A stretch of DNA of 64,000 bases, taken from Stemphylium vesicarium. Lineage: Eukaryota > Ascomycota > Dothideomycetes > Pleosporales > Pleosporaceae. The notes beneath the pieces are model-generated. The model saw nothing but the letters and a program-made list of their open reading frames with translations, was not told the origin of the DNA and did no database searches. Positions 22,882-33,727 of this stretch are shown in pieces (within the stretch, counting starts at the first letter, position 1; every line of letters begins with the position of its first letter). Made by a program: the position numbers and the translations under genes. Location: positions 111,266 through 175,265 of the forward strand of contig QXCR01000053.1 in the NCBI GenBank assembly GCA_004380135.1, in the 5' to 3' direction.

Positions 22882-24045
22882 ATGTCAGCTTCGCGCCTTC
22901 CACCTTTGCCACTGCCAGACGGCATCGTCCAGAACTACGTCCACTGCCCCTCCAACGGTCTCACTTTCCACGTCCTTGAAGCCGGTTACACACCGCGCCG
23001 AGACAGGCCTCTCATCGTCCTGTGCCATGGTTTTCCAGAGCTTGCTTTCTCTTGGAGGAAGGTGATGCTGCCTATTGCTGAGGCAGGCTACTACGTCGTA
23101 GCTTTCGACCAACGAGGCTATGGACGGACCACTGGCTGGGATAACTCTTCCTTTGCCAACACCAATTTGTCACAATTTGCTCTCACCAATGTCGTCCGCG
23201 ATGTGGTTACTCTCGTGAATGCCTTGGGATATCGACAAGTCCAATGCATCGTAGGCCATGATTTTGGAGCGGTAACCGCGAGCATGTGCGCTTTGATACG
23301 TCCAGATTTCTTCAAGAGCGTTGTCATGATGAGTCACCCGTTCAAAGCACCTGCGCTTCTTCCATTCGCCATAGCTCATGGCGAGAGCCAAACGGGCGCA
23401 CCCTCCACAATCGACATCCACGCTGAGCTGGCAAAGCTTCATAAGCCGAGAAAGCATTACAAGTGGTACAATAGTACGAGTGCGGCCGGAGTCGAATGGG
23501 CGAACCCAGCCCAGGGTTTGCATGCGTTTCTAAAAGGATACCTTTACGTCAAGTCAGCCGACTGGAAGGAGAATGTGCCACACCCTCTCCGGAGCTGGAC
23601 AGCCGAAGAAATGGCCAAGTTGCCGTACTACTACGTTATGCCAATGGAAAAATCCATGCCAGAGACCATTGCTGATATGGTGGCAACTGAAGACACCTCG
23701 GCAACCGAATCCTGGATGCCCGACCGAGACCTCGCAGTCTACGTACAGGAATGGTCGAGAACAGGTTTCCAAGGCGGCCTTAACTACTATCGTACTACAA
23801 CTGACTCGGCTCGCATGACGGACCTCGAGCTGTTTGCTGGCAAGAAAATTGAGTGTCCGAGCACCTTTATCTCGGGCGCTAGAGATTGGGGCAACTATCA
23901 GCAACCTGGAGCGATCGAAGCCTATCCAGATTCATGTTCAGATTTTCGCGGGATCCACTTTGTCAAAGATGCGGGACACTGGCCCCAGCAGGAGCGGCCA
24001 GAAGAGGTGGTCCAAGAAATATTGAGCTTTCTCCAGCGCCTTTAA
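22882..24045 (+). CDS. Epoxide hydrolase of the alpha/beta-hydrolase fold
   Basis: This intronless gene encodes 387 residues, the normal length for fungal soluble epoxide hydrolases. It should open epoxides to diols by a covalent ester intermediate. Visible motifs are the oxyanion-hole HGFPE (residues 49-53), DQRGYGRT (76-83), and the nucleophile elbow GHDFG, with Asp about 127 where lipases have Ser. The cap domain has Tyr-rich stretches that could supply the proton-donor tyrosines. The acid lies in 'SGARDWG' and the base His in 'DAGHWPQQE'. There is no signal peptide, so cytosol or peroxisome is likely; the C-terminal SFLQRL is not a clear PTS1. The Asp nucleophile also occurs in haloalkane and fluoroacetate dehalogenases, but HGFPE plus the long cap favours epoxide hydrolase. 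Confidence 0.88.
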   Translation: MSASRLPPLPLPDGIVQNYVHCPSNGLTFHVLEAGYTPRRDRPLIVLCHGFPELAFSWRKVMLPIAEAGYYVVAFDQRGYGRTTGWDNSSFANTNLSQFALTNVVRDVVTLVNALGYRQVQCIVGHDFGAVTASMCALIRPDFFKSVVMMSHPFKAPALLPFAIAHGESQTGAPSTIDIHAELAKLHKPRKHYKWYNSTSAAGVEWANPAQGLHAFLKGYLYVKSADWKENVPHPLRSWTAEEMAKLPYYYVMPMEKSMPETIADMVATEDTSATESWMPDRDLAVYVQEWSRTGFQGGLNYYRTTTDSARMTDLELFAGKKIECPSTFISGARDWGNYQQPGAIEAYPDSCSDFRGIHFVKDAGHWPQQERPEEVVQEILSFLQRL

Positions 24046-24336
24046 TATTGCTGCAGCTGCAGTCTGTTCATCCCATGTTCAACCCTGGGCTTGTTTCATC
24101 TTGTGCTCTTTTTCCACCTCTGCATTGCCCACGGATTACCCTCATTTCAGTAACGGGCCAAGGGCCTCCCTTTTGTCTCAGGACGGGAGAATGATGTTGA
24201 GGCTGCTACGCCGCACAGCCCTTGTTCGCCAAGCCTAGCTGTCCGCTCGCCGTTACCGTCACCCCGGTACTACACCCGTAGACCAAACCTACGGGCGTAC
24301 AAACTTCGTGACCTCAGTTTAGGTGCTTTACCATGT

Positions 24337-24686
24337 GCCCGCAAACTCTACACGCGGTACTCGGTCACCGAATACAATGGTAGGTCAACGACGTCCGTGC
24401 GCCACGGCAGCCACCTGAGGCTGAAATTATGTAGTCTGCTTATCTTACTGCGCAGGCGCTCCTAAGTACGGATATGACCCGATCGTCTATATCGAGCCGA
24501 TGCCCGGCATGAGAATGCACTACTATGACAACAGACACGGTCTCGGCGCCCGATTCGAATGTAAGGATTCTAGGAGCGCTGCGCCGTGACATTGTATTTG
24601 GAAAATTGAGCTAAAACTACGTACAATCAGGTTCGCTTGGCTGCGGTTTTGCGGCGCGGGACGAACGTGCGTCTGCTTTCCCCTGA
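24337..24686 (+). CDS. Candidate unrecognised small gene, exons without clear start
   Basis: Three segments join in frame across good splice sites: up to 24379, 24456-24560 and 24631-24686. They read through 'ARKLYTRYSVTEYNG', 'APKYGYDPIVYIEPMPGMR', 'MHYYDNRHGLGARFE' and a short Cys-containing end to TGA. The donors are GTAGGT and GTAAGG; the acceptors are GCGCAG and AATCAG. The codon usage is C/G-ending and the composition is protein-like, unlike the flanks. The frame stays open upstream to about 24.17 kb without an ATG. In another frame, ATG 24193 gives an Arg/Leu-rich leader-like peptide that stops after 15 codons. It may be a real gene with an unresolved first exon, or a pseudogene. I do not recognise the family. 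Confidence 0.35.
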
Positions 24687-25019
24687 CCCGTATGCAGGCC
24701 ACGGCAGAGCTGACTTAACCGATCGGGGCTATAGCCTATTCCCGATGACATGCGCTGAGTAAATGCTCTTGAAAGTCATGGTCGAAATGATAGTGGGCTG
24801 TCGCTGCTGCGGATCAGCGCAGCTGCAGCGTCTCCACTGGCGCTTCGTGGTGGAGTGAACACTATGGACAGAAGGAATGGGTTCCATATAAGTTCACAGT
24901 GCGGGCCATGATAGTCATTGTGCACAATCTGCAACAATCATACTGGTTCATTAGGGATAACGAGCTCTATTCCTTTGTCCGCTTCTTCCCGCCCTTCGTT
25001 TCAGTCTTTCATTAGTCCA
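24687..25019. other. Upstream region of the TmpA-like gene
   Basis: No distinct feature was seen. The reading frame of the next gene is open to 24918, but only from a TTG; the first in-frame ATG is at 25020. Confidence 0.4.
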
Positions 25020-26801
25020 ATGGCACAACTGAGTCACATGGTGAATACCAACCGGCGCAGTACGCCATTGCCCTCTCATAACCTCTCACTCGACCCCCAA
25101 AGCACCGACAATCCAATGTCCCCCTCATTCGAGCTCACCGAAAAACCCACTTCTTCCTCGGAATCACTCAACCACTCCACACTCAACCACCCTGCAGCGA
25201 GCGACTCCGAGGACGAACATGCCAACTCGAGTAATAGGATTGCCCAACAACATCCACGCAAAAACACAGTCGACTCTCCGGACAACTCTTCAAGGCCAAA
25301 CACTGCGGGATCGTCACAGGAAAGCATCAAGTCTGCATATATGCAGCCGTCCCAAGTCCATCTGCTCGAAGCCCACACCCCTCCGCTGACGGATGGACCG
25401 TTTGAACAAAAGGATATCGGCGGAAAACCGGGCCTGACAGTCACTACTTACGGTGTATCCCCGGAACCAGTTGCCAACGCCAAACCGAAACTCAGTCAAC
25501 GAATCTCAAGGCTATGTCTGCATTGGTGCACAGCGTACCGGATACTTATCGGATTGACATTTGCCATCAACGCAGTAGTGCTTGGGGTACTCGTTGACCG
25601 AAACCTCTTCCACAAGCGCGTCGCTCTCTCCGGACCTCTGATCGCCACAGCAGCCAACATCTTCGCCGCCGTCGTAGTCCGCCAAGAAGACGTAATAAAT
25701 GTGAGCTTCGCCTTCGTAGCCAAGACACCCGCAAGCCTCCCACTATGGCTCCGAAAGATAATCGCCGACACGCACCACTACGGGGGCTTCCATATTGGCT
25801 GTTCCATGTCCGCACTACTCTGGTACTTTTTCTTCGTATACCTGAACACAAGTTTCTTCCTCCAAGCCGCAAAGTCTGGAACAGCCTCGGCCTGGATGTG
25901 GGCAGACATGGTAACCTGCTACCTATTCCTTCTCGCCATCTTGACTGTAAGCGCAACCGCGCACCCACGACTCCGCGTAAAATTCCACAACGCATTCGAG
26001 CACATCCACCGCTTCGGGGGCTGGACCGCACTCCTCGTCCTGTGGATCAACGCCGGCGTGTCCAGCAACACACCAGGCAGCGCGCCCATGTACGCCAACG
26101 CAGCCGTGTGGCTCCTCGCGGGTATAACCTTCCTGATCATCCTCCCCTGGACACGCATGCGACGCATCCCCATAACCGCCGAGTTGGTCTCACGCCGCGA
26201 AGTAAAACTCAGCTTCCCCTACGCCGCCATGCCCTACACATCCACGACACGCTTCTCACGCTCCCCACTCATGGAATGGCACGCCTTTGCCACAATCCCC
26301 ACTCCAGACGGCAAATCCGCTTACATTGTCATCTCGCAAGCAGGCGACTGGACAAAAGCCATGATTGAAAACCCGCCCTCACACCTCTGGGTGCGCCGCC
26401 CCGCTGCCGCAAATTTCCTCGCCTTCACCCCGCTGTTTAACAGCGTCCTCCTCGTCGCCACGGGCGCAGGTATCGGGCCCCTCCTCTCGCTCCTTTGCAG
26501 CCCCGCTATCGCGCGTATGCGGGAGCAGGGCAGGACGGTCAAGGTTATGTGGTGTGTTTATGCGCCTGAAGAGGAGCATTGGCGCTTCGTCCAGGACATC
26601 ATCCGCAATGTGGATGTTGAGCCACGCATCTTTGACTCGAGGGATGGGAGGCCGGATATGGCTGCGGAGTCGGCGGCGATGATGGAAGAGATGGGACTCG
26701 AGGCTGTTATGGTGGTTAGTAATCCGAAGGTAACGAGGGAGGTTGTTGAGGATATCAAGGGGAGGGGGGGTGCAGCTTATGGGGCTGTGTTTGACTCTTG
26801 A
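25020..26801 (+). CDS. TmpA-like integral membrane flavoprotein
   Basis: The single-exon protein has 593 residues. The first ~165 are Ser/Pro-rich and disordered. About six membrane segments follow between roughly residues 175 and 380, such as 'ILIGLTFAINAVVLGVL', 'SALLWYFFFVYL', 'CYLFLLAILTVSA' and 'AAVWLLAGITFLIILPW'. Conserved His occur in 'DTHHYGGFHIG' and 'FEHIHRFGGW'. The soluble end has a ferredoxin-reductase-like nucleotide site, 'LLVATGAGIGPLLSLL'. This layout matches the TmpA family, first described in Aspergillus nidulans as a putative membrane flavoprotein influencing asexual sporulation, and also resembles membrane regions linked to NRPS-like proteins. Oxidoreductase function is inferred; the substrate is unknown. 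Confidence 0.75.
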   Translation: MAQLSHMVNTNRRSTPLPSHNLSLDPQSTDNPMSPSFELTEKPTSSSESLNHSTLNHPAASDSEDEHANSSNRIAQQHPRKNTVDSPDNSSRPNTAGSSQESIKSAYMQPSQVHLLEAHTPPLTDGPFEQKDIGGKPGLTVTTYGVSPEPVANAKPKLSQRISRLCLHWCTAYRILIGLTFAINAVVLGVLVDRNLFHKRVALSGPLIATAANIFAAVVVRQEDVINVSFAFVAKTPASLPLWLRKIIADTHHYGGFHIGCSMSALLWYFFFVYLNTSFFLQAAKSGTASAWMWADMVTCYLFLLAILTVSATAHPRLRVKFHNAFEHIHRFGGWTALLVLWINAGVSSNTPGSAPMYANAAVWLLAGITFLIILPWTRMRRIPITAELVSRREVKLSFPYAAMPYTSTTRFSRSPLMEWHAFATIPTPDGKSAYIVISQAGDWTKAMIENPPSHLWVRRPAAANFLAFTPLFNSVLLVATGAGIGPLLSLLCSPAIARMREQGRTVKVMWCVYAPEEEHWRFVQDIIRNVDVEPRIFDSRDGRPDMAAESAAMMEEMGLEAVMVVSNPKVTREVVEDIKGRGGAAYGAVFDS

Positions 26802-27363
26802 TTATGGGGTTGGTGGGTATGCTTTGTTTGTTTGTTTGTTGCATGTGGCTTCTTCTTGTCCCTTGTTGTTGATATTTCTGCGTTGTTGTCGTTATCATTG
26901 TTCGTGGTGGGGCTTCGGCATCTAGCCATCGACTGTCTTCCGTTGCTGTATTGGAACAGAAGATAGTCTCATATATACCTATTAACGTCGGGGCGAGGCT
27001 ACGGAAACAGTAAAAAGGCTGACATGGGGATCCGGTTGCATCTCGGAGTTTTGCTTGTCGTTGTCGTTGTTGCACATGGTCTCTTTTGCGCCTAAACATC
27101 ATTCCCCATACCGCAGTCTTAAATACACACCCAGCAATACAGTTTACATTCCACTACATTCCATGGATTAGACTAGATGCACAAGATTTTTATGCGCTCG
27201 CGAGGATAAATGTGCGCTGCTTTCCAGCTCCCCCTCACCCTCTTTTCTCGCCGTGCTTTAACAGTGAGATCAGGATGTGAAGTTTCATGTCCGCATATAG
27301 CGTACCGCACACATGGCGTTGCATCGATGATGGAAACAAGAGTAATACAAGTGCAGACTCGAG

Positions 27364-27388
27364 CACACACACACACACACACACACAC
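27364..27388 (+). repeat. CA dinucleotide microsatellite
   Basis: Twelve CA units lie in a row in the intergenic spacer. This is likely length-polymorphic between strains. Confidence 0.95.
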
Positions 27389-27430
27389 CTTATACTCTGA
27401 CCCTCATTCCTGGATACCTACCTAGTACAC

Positions 27431-27463
27431 ACCCCCATCCCATCCCATCTCATCCCATCCCAC
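27431..27463 (+). repeat. CCCAT/CTCAT pentamer repeat
   Basis: About six imperfect pentamers of the form CCCAT or CTCAT lie shortly after the CA tract. This is simple-sequence DNA with no visible role. Confidence 0.8.
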
Positions 27464-28496
27464 CCGCACGTGACCCACGGCATCCTCGGATATACTACAC
27501 ATACGATGTACGACTTGTACGACCTACCAAGCCCTTGGAAATCTTACATTTCTTACCTTGACCATGCACAGCCCCTCCGTCCACACACATGTATTGTATA
27601 TACATGATTCGTCGAAAAATGCCTATTGTCGTCTTTGTTGCGCAATTGCCGTGGGGTCGATCGGCGGCTTGGATAGGTATGACGCGCAACCACGATAGTC
27701 GTGCGACCCGCTTTTGGGCGAGTGGAGCAAGGTGCGAAAACGACGCAACACGCGTCTCTTATGGACCGAGAGGAGGGGGATAGAGGCTATAAGAGAGACG
27801 TCGTTTCCGGATCCAGATGAAGGCTTTGCTTGTTTGATTTCTTTTTGCTTTCATCTTTCCGCACATGCAGTTATCTACAATAGACGACACGCCGCAAAGC
27901 TACAACAACGACAATGCGAACGAACCCATATCCGAAAAAACAGTTCCCTTAAAAGCCAGCCGGATATAATCTTTCATCCCGGTAATTCGTGTGCGTATAT
28001 ATACAAAAACCAGTTTGTTTCCTACCACCCCATTTCCCTTTGCACTTCTCCCCCCACAACATGCTTCATCATAACCCCCTTCCTGCCCGCCCCCAATAAA
28101 TTATCCAATGTAGTAAACAAGAGTATCCCTAACATGCTTTCCTTCTCTGTCTCCACTGTTCTCTTTCTGCTTCGATAGATGTGGGTTCGGGGTTGCCGAC
28201 CAATCAAGAGGTTGGGGAAAAAAGGAAAAAAGGCCACATTTACGCCGAGTTTCAAATATACAAAGCTTTGCCGCCGATTCATTCAGGGGCGAAGAGATTG
28301 ATGCGTGGCATGCGGGGACTTTCTCGGAGAGGTTATCCTTCGCCTCCGCCGCCGCTGCCATGATGCCGGAAGATCGAAAAAAAAAGGAGGAGGTCCTGAG
28401 AAAAAAGCAAGAATAACGCCCGCCAACGCCATGCCGTCATGCAAGAACTCGTGGTAGAGAAGGAATGTTTGATGCGCTCGCTCGTTGTCGCTTCAT

Positions 28497-30561
28497 CTAG
28501 TTGTCGAACGACGTTGGCAACGATTGGCCGCCACAGTCGGGGATCTTGAGGCCGGGCTTGAGGTTGCGGTTGATGTCCATGAGACCCCACTTGTCTTCCC
28601 ACTCTTTGCCCTTTTCGTTGTATTCAATCTTCCATGGCTCGTCGAATGCAGAGAACCTTGAGGTTTGTTAGTTTTGGTGTTGGACATGTTGCTGATATTG
28701 GATTGACTTACCAGAAGTACTCGGTGCCGTTCTTCAGACTTGGACATATCCAATCTTCCATGAATTGGTTCATTTCGTCGATACCCGCGACTGACCCTCC
28801 GTCACAGGTGTCGGCTCCACCACAGTCGGTACCACCTCCAGACGGCCAGCCGACTTCAGCAATGACCTGATGAATGTCGTTGTCGGATGCGGTGAGAGAT
28901 ACGTCATGCGTTTGCCAGAAATTCCAGGTCCATTCGGCGGCTTCCTTGACGTCGACACCGGCGAAGAATGGATGAACGTTGGACATGACAATGTCAACCT
29001 TGGTGGCCATGTCTCCAGTCCAGTTGTCACCAAGATCGGCCATGGCGACGGGAAGTTGGCAGCTATGGTCTGAAATATTCTTGCGGAAGTCGGTAATGTG
29101 TCCCAGGAGCTCGGTCTGGGTCAAGTCTTCGCGGAAAAGCACCTCGTTACCGACAATGATGCCCTTGAAGTAGTCACAGCCATAGTCATCGAGAATGTCC
29201 CATGTCTGGGCGATTTGCCGCTCAGTAGTGGTGTCGTTTTTGTCGAGCCATACACCTAGCCAAATCTTCATAGTATCCTTCATTTCTAGACGGTCGATGG
29301 CGTGGATAAGCATTTGGGTCTGGTTGCAGTCGGTACCGTACAACCTGACAGAGTTGGTCAGCTGCGACATGACGGCCATATCACGGGTGATGTTGTTTTG
29401 CGAGGGTGGAACGTGGAGACAGTCGGGGTACTGCGAGTTCAGTGGGGTGTAGTCCATGCCGGGGAACACCTTGTGCAGATCGGGGTTGTCCATCAGGGCC
29501 TTGATCTCAGACGAATTTATGCCCAGGTCATCCTTGTTGTCTTCAGCAACGTCGTCGGCCGATTGCTGGTTCTCCCTGTCGGCGCTCGAGTTGCCGTCGC
29601 CGCTACCACCCTTGCCAACGGTAGCACCTAGAACACCGCCGAGAATGGCGCCTAGGAGGATGGTGGCGATGATTGCTATGGCTATCCACATTCTCTTTTT
29701 CCGCTTCTTCAGGTCATCCTCTGCTTTCCAGCTCGCAATCTTCTCTGGCATGAGCTCTCCGCTTCCGTTGACTATGGGTACTGCGTTGTACTTGGTCCCA
29801 TCACGCGTCGCGGCGTAGGCACCAGCGCCTGCAGCTGCACCGGCGGCACCAGCACCAGCTGCCCCGCTGTTTATTGATGAGCCCGGCGATCCATTGCGAC
29901 TGCTGCCGTCTCGAGAGCCACCGAATGGTACAAAAGAGCGTCGCTTGTCGTGGGGGGAGTTCTCGGCAGGGCCCATGCCCCAGTCATCGTCGTTGTCGAC
30001 TTCGTGAGGGTTGATTATACCCATTTGCGGTGCGAGGTTCTGTGCGGACGAGGAGTAGCGGTTGTAGGGCGTGTCGGCGTAGGGCGGGCCGCTGTGTGGT
30101 GACTGTTGTGGCATGTTGTAGAGTGAGCTGTCACTGGAGTACATAGCAGCAGCGAGCGGCACGCTCGAGCCGTAGGAGCGCTGCGAGTACATTGGTCGCG
30201 GCACCATTGATGGATCGTAGCCGTTCTGGTCTTGAAAGGGCGACGTTTGTGAGTTTTGATTCGGCACACCTAATGGGCGGCCGGGCCCTGCAGAGGGAGG
30301 GCGGAAGCCACTTTCGCGTTGATGGGCACCAGCGACGCCGCTCGCAATGCCATTGATGCCGCCGCCAGCAGCAGCGTCGCCCATGTTGTCTGAACCGGGT
30401 GTGACGCCGGGCGTCGAGTAGTCAGAGTAGTTGTTGGGGTCTTGATACATGGCGACGGGGGTGCGATGGACAGGCGGAGGCGGAGGGTTGTCGTCGGAAT
30501 GTGAGGCGTCGCCGTGTTGTCCTTGTCCTAATGGCCAGCCTTGGGGTTGGTGGTATGCCAT
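28497..30561 (-). CDS. btgC: Membrane-anchored GH17 beta-1,3-glucanase (BtgC-like)
   Basis: Two exons (30561-28712 and 28656-28497) give 669 residues; the 55-nt intron completes the codon for Trp in [13 protein letters not shown]. The first ~280 residues are cytoplasmic, Pro/Gly/Ser-rich. After KKRKKR comes a signal-anchor '[20 protein letters not shown]', so the protein is type II with its catalytic domain in the cell wall space. The GH17 domain shows '[12 protein letters not shown]', the acid/base region '[13 protein letters not shown]' and the nucleophile region '[13 protein letters not shown]', both with conserved Glu. This enzyme class trims or remodels wall beta-1,3-glucan. Gene-name assignment follows the Aspergillus BtgC layout (disordered N-terminus, anchor, GH17). 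Confidence 0.9.
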
Positions 30562-32565
30562 TGTGGGAGACGAGCCGGGCTTTTCCTACAGGCGTCGCTG
30601 CCGGGGGCGAAAACGACTTGCGCGGCGACGCTTGGAGGGTTGCTTGCGGACGGCGGCGCGCCGCTCTGCGGATCTGTCGAGGCGGGCTATGGATGGGCTT
30701 GGCTAGTCGTGGCAGATGGGGCTGTTGGATTGGCCGGGGGCTTTGTTATTGCAGTGCTACGACCACCTGGACCGGGGGAGCAGAAGGAGCAAAAGTAGGA
30801 TACGGCAGACGGCGCTTCTCAAACGTGCGAAAGTGGAGAGGTAATGGTTTGGGAGGAGGCTTTGCTGGTTGTGCAGGATGCAGATGCAGGTGTGTTAGTC
30901 GGGTAGGACGGCTGGCACGACAGAGGCTGACGGCCGCGACTGCTGGGTCCGACGGCGCTAGCCCGCTGCAATTCACCCAGGAAACGCGATGCACCAGCGC
31001 TGGAGTAGCAGACGAACCCACTGTGACGTCCGCCAATGCAGCCAACCTCGTCCAGCCTCAACAGGTTTTTGCAGATAACACCTGCCGCCTGGGCCACGCT
31101 TTCGCCTGAGCAGCAGTTTGCAACGCCGTAATCACAACAACCATATCATTGTCCGTTTTCATAACGCCCTCCCCCTTTTACAAGTCCTCAATCGGCTCCA
31201 TTGTGCCTTCCCTTTTGCAGGCTTGCCATCCATCGCGCCTGCCTGTGCCGCGCTGAAGTGGGCAAGAGCGACGCCCGTTGCTCCAAAACAAGCAGCAACG
31301 AGCGGGGCTTGGCGCCTTGCAGCGGGAAGCCGCATCGAGGAGACGGCAGGGATGCGCCGCTCTTCCAATTTCCCATATCACTCGGCACGTCTTCATTGCC
31401 CGTGCATCTCCCCGTTGTAATTATACACGCAACGGCAGCATCTGTGACAGCAGCACTGAGCACATTCACGCATACATGCGCGTCCATCTTTCTTGCTTCG
31501 ACCGTTTTTGCCTCCACGGGCTCGGCGGCCTCGATAAACCCACACGTCTTCTTGGATCTATTCCTAGCCTCTCGTGTCAGCCACTCGTGCCTCTCCGCTA
31601 CCGCAAACGGCTCCACCCTATGAAATCTGGAGCGCGCCGCACAATCATCGATAGTTATCGATAGCGCCATGAGCATAGCCTCACTCCTCACCAATTTGGT
31701 TCTTCGCCATGTCACTCTTTTTTACTTTTCCGTCGCACATTATCCATACTGGCTTTTATGTCTGACGTGTCTCAGGGCATGCGCGACATTTTACTTGCCC
31801 TTGTAGCGATCTGTGTCAGCCGTAGTGAAACATGAACACAAGATCGTCATGGGCGCCCGGGCTTGATAAGAAACATGCGTGCAATGCTCACCACTCGCCC
31901 CTACCCCGCGCCTTCGATACGAAGTTTATCCCGCTTTTGCGTACGAGATGCCGCGTCAGCGTCAAGACTCCTTACCAGCCATCGATGAGATCGTCCCTGT
32001 TGCGGCGCGACTGTCAAAAAGCGCTGGGACGCTGGCGACATCCAGCCCCGCGCCGAAAATTTGCTTCAAGTACCAGATAACTGCCACGTTTAGCCTATCT
32101 GTATTTCGCCGTCTGCTAGCCGGGCGTGCAAATACCTCAACCGTGCTCTCTCTCACCTACACAGACGTCTGCAACCAAAACCAAAAAAAAATATGGACCT
32201 TGAACATGTCGCGCCTTCTTTTGCGAACCGGAACTGCCCCGCGCATGCGAGTCCAAGAGCGGAGACTTCGGATCTAGTCTGCTAACGCTGTACGCCATCG
32301 AGCCCATCGCCTAACGCCAACGAGACTCGCTGACGCATTCCCGACGACCTCCGCTCTGGAATGTGTAAATTCCCCCACATTGCTTAGTAGCTAGACATAC
32401 AGGTAAAAGACGTTCGCATCAAAGCTCGACCAATAGCAACCACGTCCATGGTCTGCTACAAGCCGTCGTAGCAGAGGTCACGTACGTGCCCTTGATTGCA
32501 TGGGCAAGCCTGCGAAACTACTCAACTACCTACACAAGCACTGATGCGTTTCCCTCTCTGACCGA
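30562..32565. other. Long upstream region of the glucanase gene
   Basis: This 2 kb spacer separates the start of the glucanase gene from the stop of the SDR gene, both minus. It probably holds a long promoter and leader. Two adjacent ATCGATAG motifs near 31647 are annotated separately. Open frames on both strands are not protein-like. Confidence 0.5.
31647..31664. promoter_or_regulatory. Paired ATCGATAG motifs
   Basis: Two ATCGATAG copies occur one after the other about 1.1 kb upstream of the glucanase start. The same core occurs three times upstream of the Wee1-like gene. A regulatory role is inferred only from recurrence. Confidence 0.3.
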
Positions 32566-33727
32566 CTATTTCGCAGCATTCTTCTTCTCAACCCCCTCCA
32601 ATATCCCCATGGTATGCTCCCAAACAATCTTCCCCGTGTCATGTCGCCTCACCTTTGCGTAGCTAACTTGCTTTTTCTCGTCTCCCCTTTGGCCCACCGC
32701 ATAAGCACCCCCTCCTCTTTCCCTTTGACTGCTAAACGCAACATCATCCGCTGCATTGTCTTCTTGAGCCACCAAAGCCTTCTTCGCTGGGTATCTCTGT
32801 GTAGCCAGGAAAACCATGACCTGACCGCATACTTCCGGACTCGTCATGTACCAGCTCGCCAAGGGCTTCAACAGCCGCCACAAGATGCGGAACCAAAGCG
32901 GATTCACATCGCTGTAGAATGTTGGGCCGTCGACTAGACCAGGGTAGATGTGTATGAAGCTGATTTTGCCCGCATGCTGCTCGGCCAGTGCTTCGAAAAG
33001 GAAAGTCTTCATGAAGCACGTGTGGTTACGCACTTGAGTGACACCGTAGCTGGCCGCGTCAGGTGTCCCAATTGGTAACGTACCCGGCTCGTTCTTTTCT
33101 TCAATGCCGCCAGCGAAGATGGAGATGACGCTTGCTGTTCTTGGGGATGCTCGCAGCAGCGGTGTAAGCTTCTGTATGAACCGGATACGCGAGTAGTACA
33201 TCAGCGACATTTGCGTATCAATGCCCTCTGCAGTCACTAAGCGCATTCGCAAATCAGCACAACATCCAGCAGCTAACCCTTTAATCCCCCAGCTAAACAG
33301 CCTACAGAAAGTCAGACTTACAACCAGAACGCTGCAATGGCGAAAGCGCCTGCCCCATGTACAAAACATCCACCCTTGGCCTCGCCTCCTCCCCCTCTCC
33401 AAACGGCTCCCTCTCCTCCAGCCTACCAATCTCCTCACACACAGTATCCACACCGCTCAACAGCGCCAAATCCTCCGTCTGGATGAACCGCCACTCTGAC
33501 CCCGGGCTCGTCTGCCGACAATCGCGCAGCAACGCTTCTGCGCGCTCGACGTTGCGGCCGATGAGGTAGACGCGCAGTTTGGAGCCGTGTGCCGCGTACG
33601 TCGAGGCGTAGGCGCGCGCCGTGTAGGAACCTATTCCTGATGTGCCGCCGGCGATTGCGACGACGAGGGGAGTGCTGGTGGGTGGAAGGGAGGAGAGGGA
33701 GGAGGTTATGTGGGTGGTGGGTGGCAT
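32566..33727 (-). CDS. Atypical short-chain dehydrogenase (active-site Lys replaced)
   Basis: Exons 33727-33322 and 33236-32566 join across an 85-nt intron (GTAAGT donor, GCTGAT branch, CTTAG acceptor) to give 358 residues. The nucleotide-binding turn is AGGTSGIGSYTAR, followed by 'RVYLIGRNVERAEALL', so an NADP(H)-type Rossmann fold is present. The later part has 'SVISIFAGG' and 'GTPDAASYGVTQVRNHT', where the YxxxK signature reads Y-G-V-T-Q, with Gln in place of the catalytic Lys. 'FIHIYPGLVDGPT' marks the usual post-active-site loop. The first exon also carries a Ser/Thr/Pro-rich leader. The Tyr may still support catalysis, or the protein may be a non-catalytic relative; the substrate is unknown. 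Confidence 0.8.

Larger units (their letters stand above)
26802..28496. other. Convergent intergenic region with simple repeats
   Basis: This region between the TmpA-like and glucanase genes should contain both 3' ends. It holds a CA microsatellite and a CCCAT-type pentamer run, annotated separately. A TATATATACAAAAACC element lies near 27997. No coding signal was seen. Confidence 0.55.
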
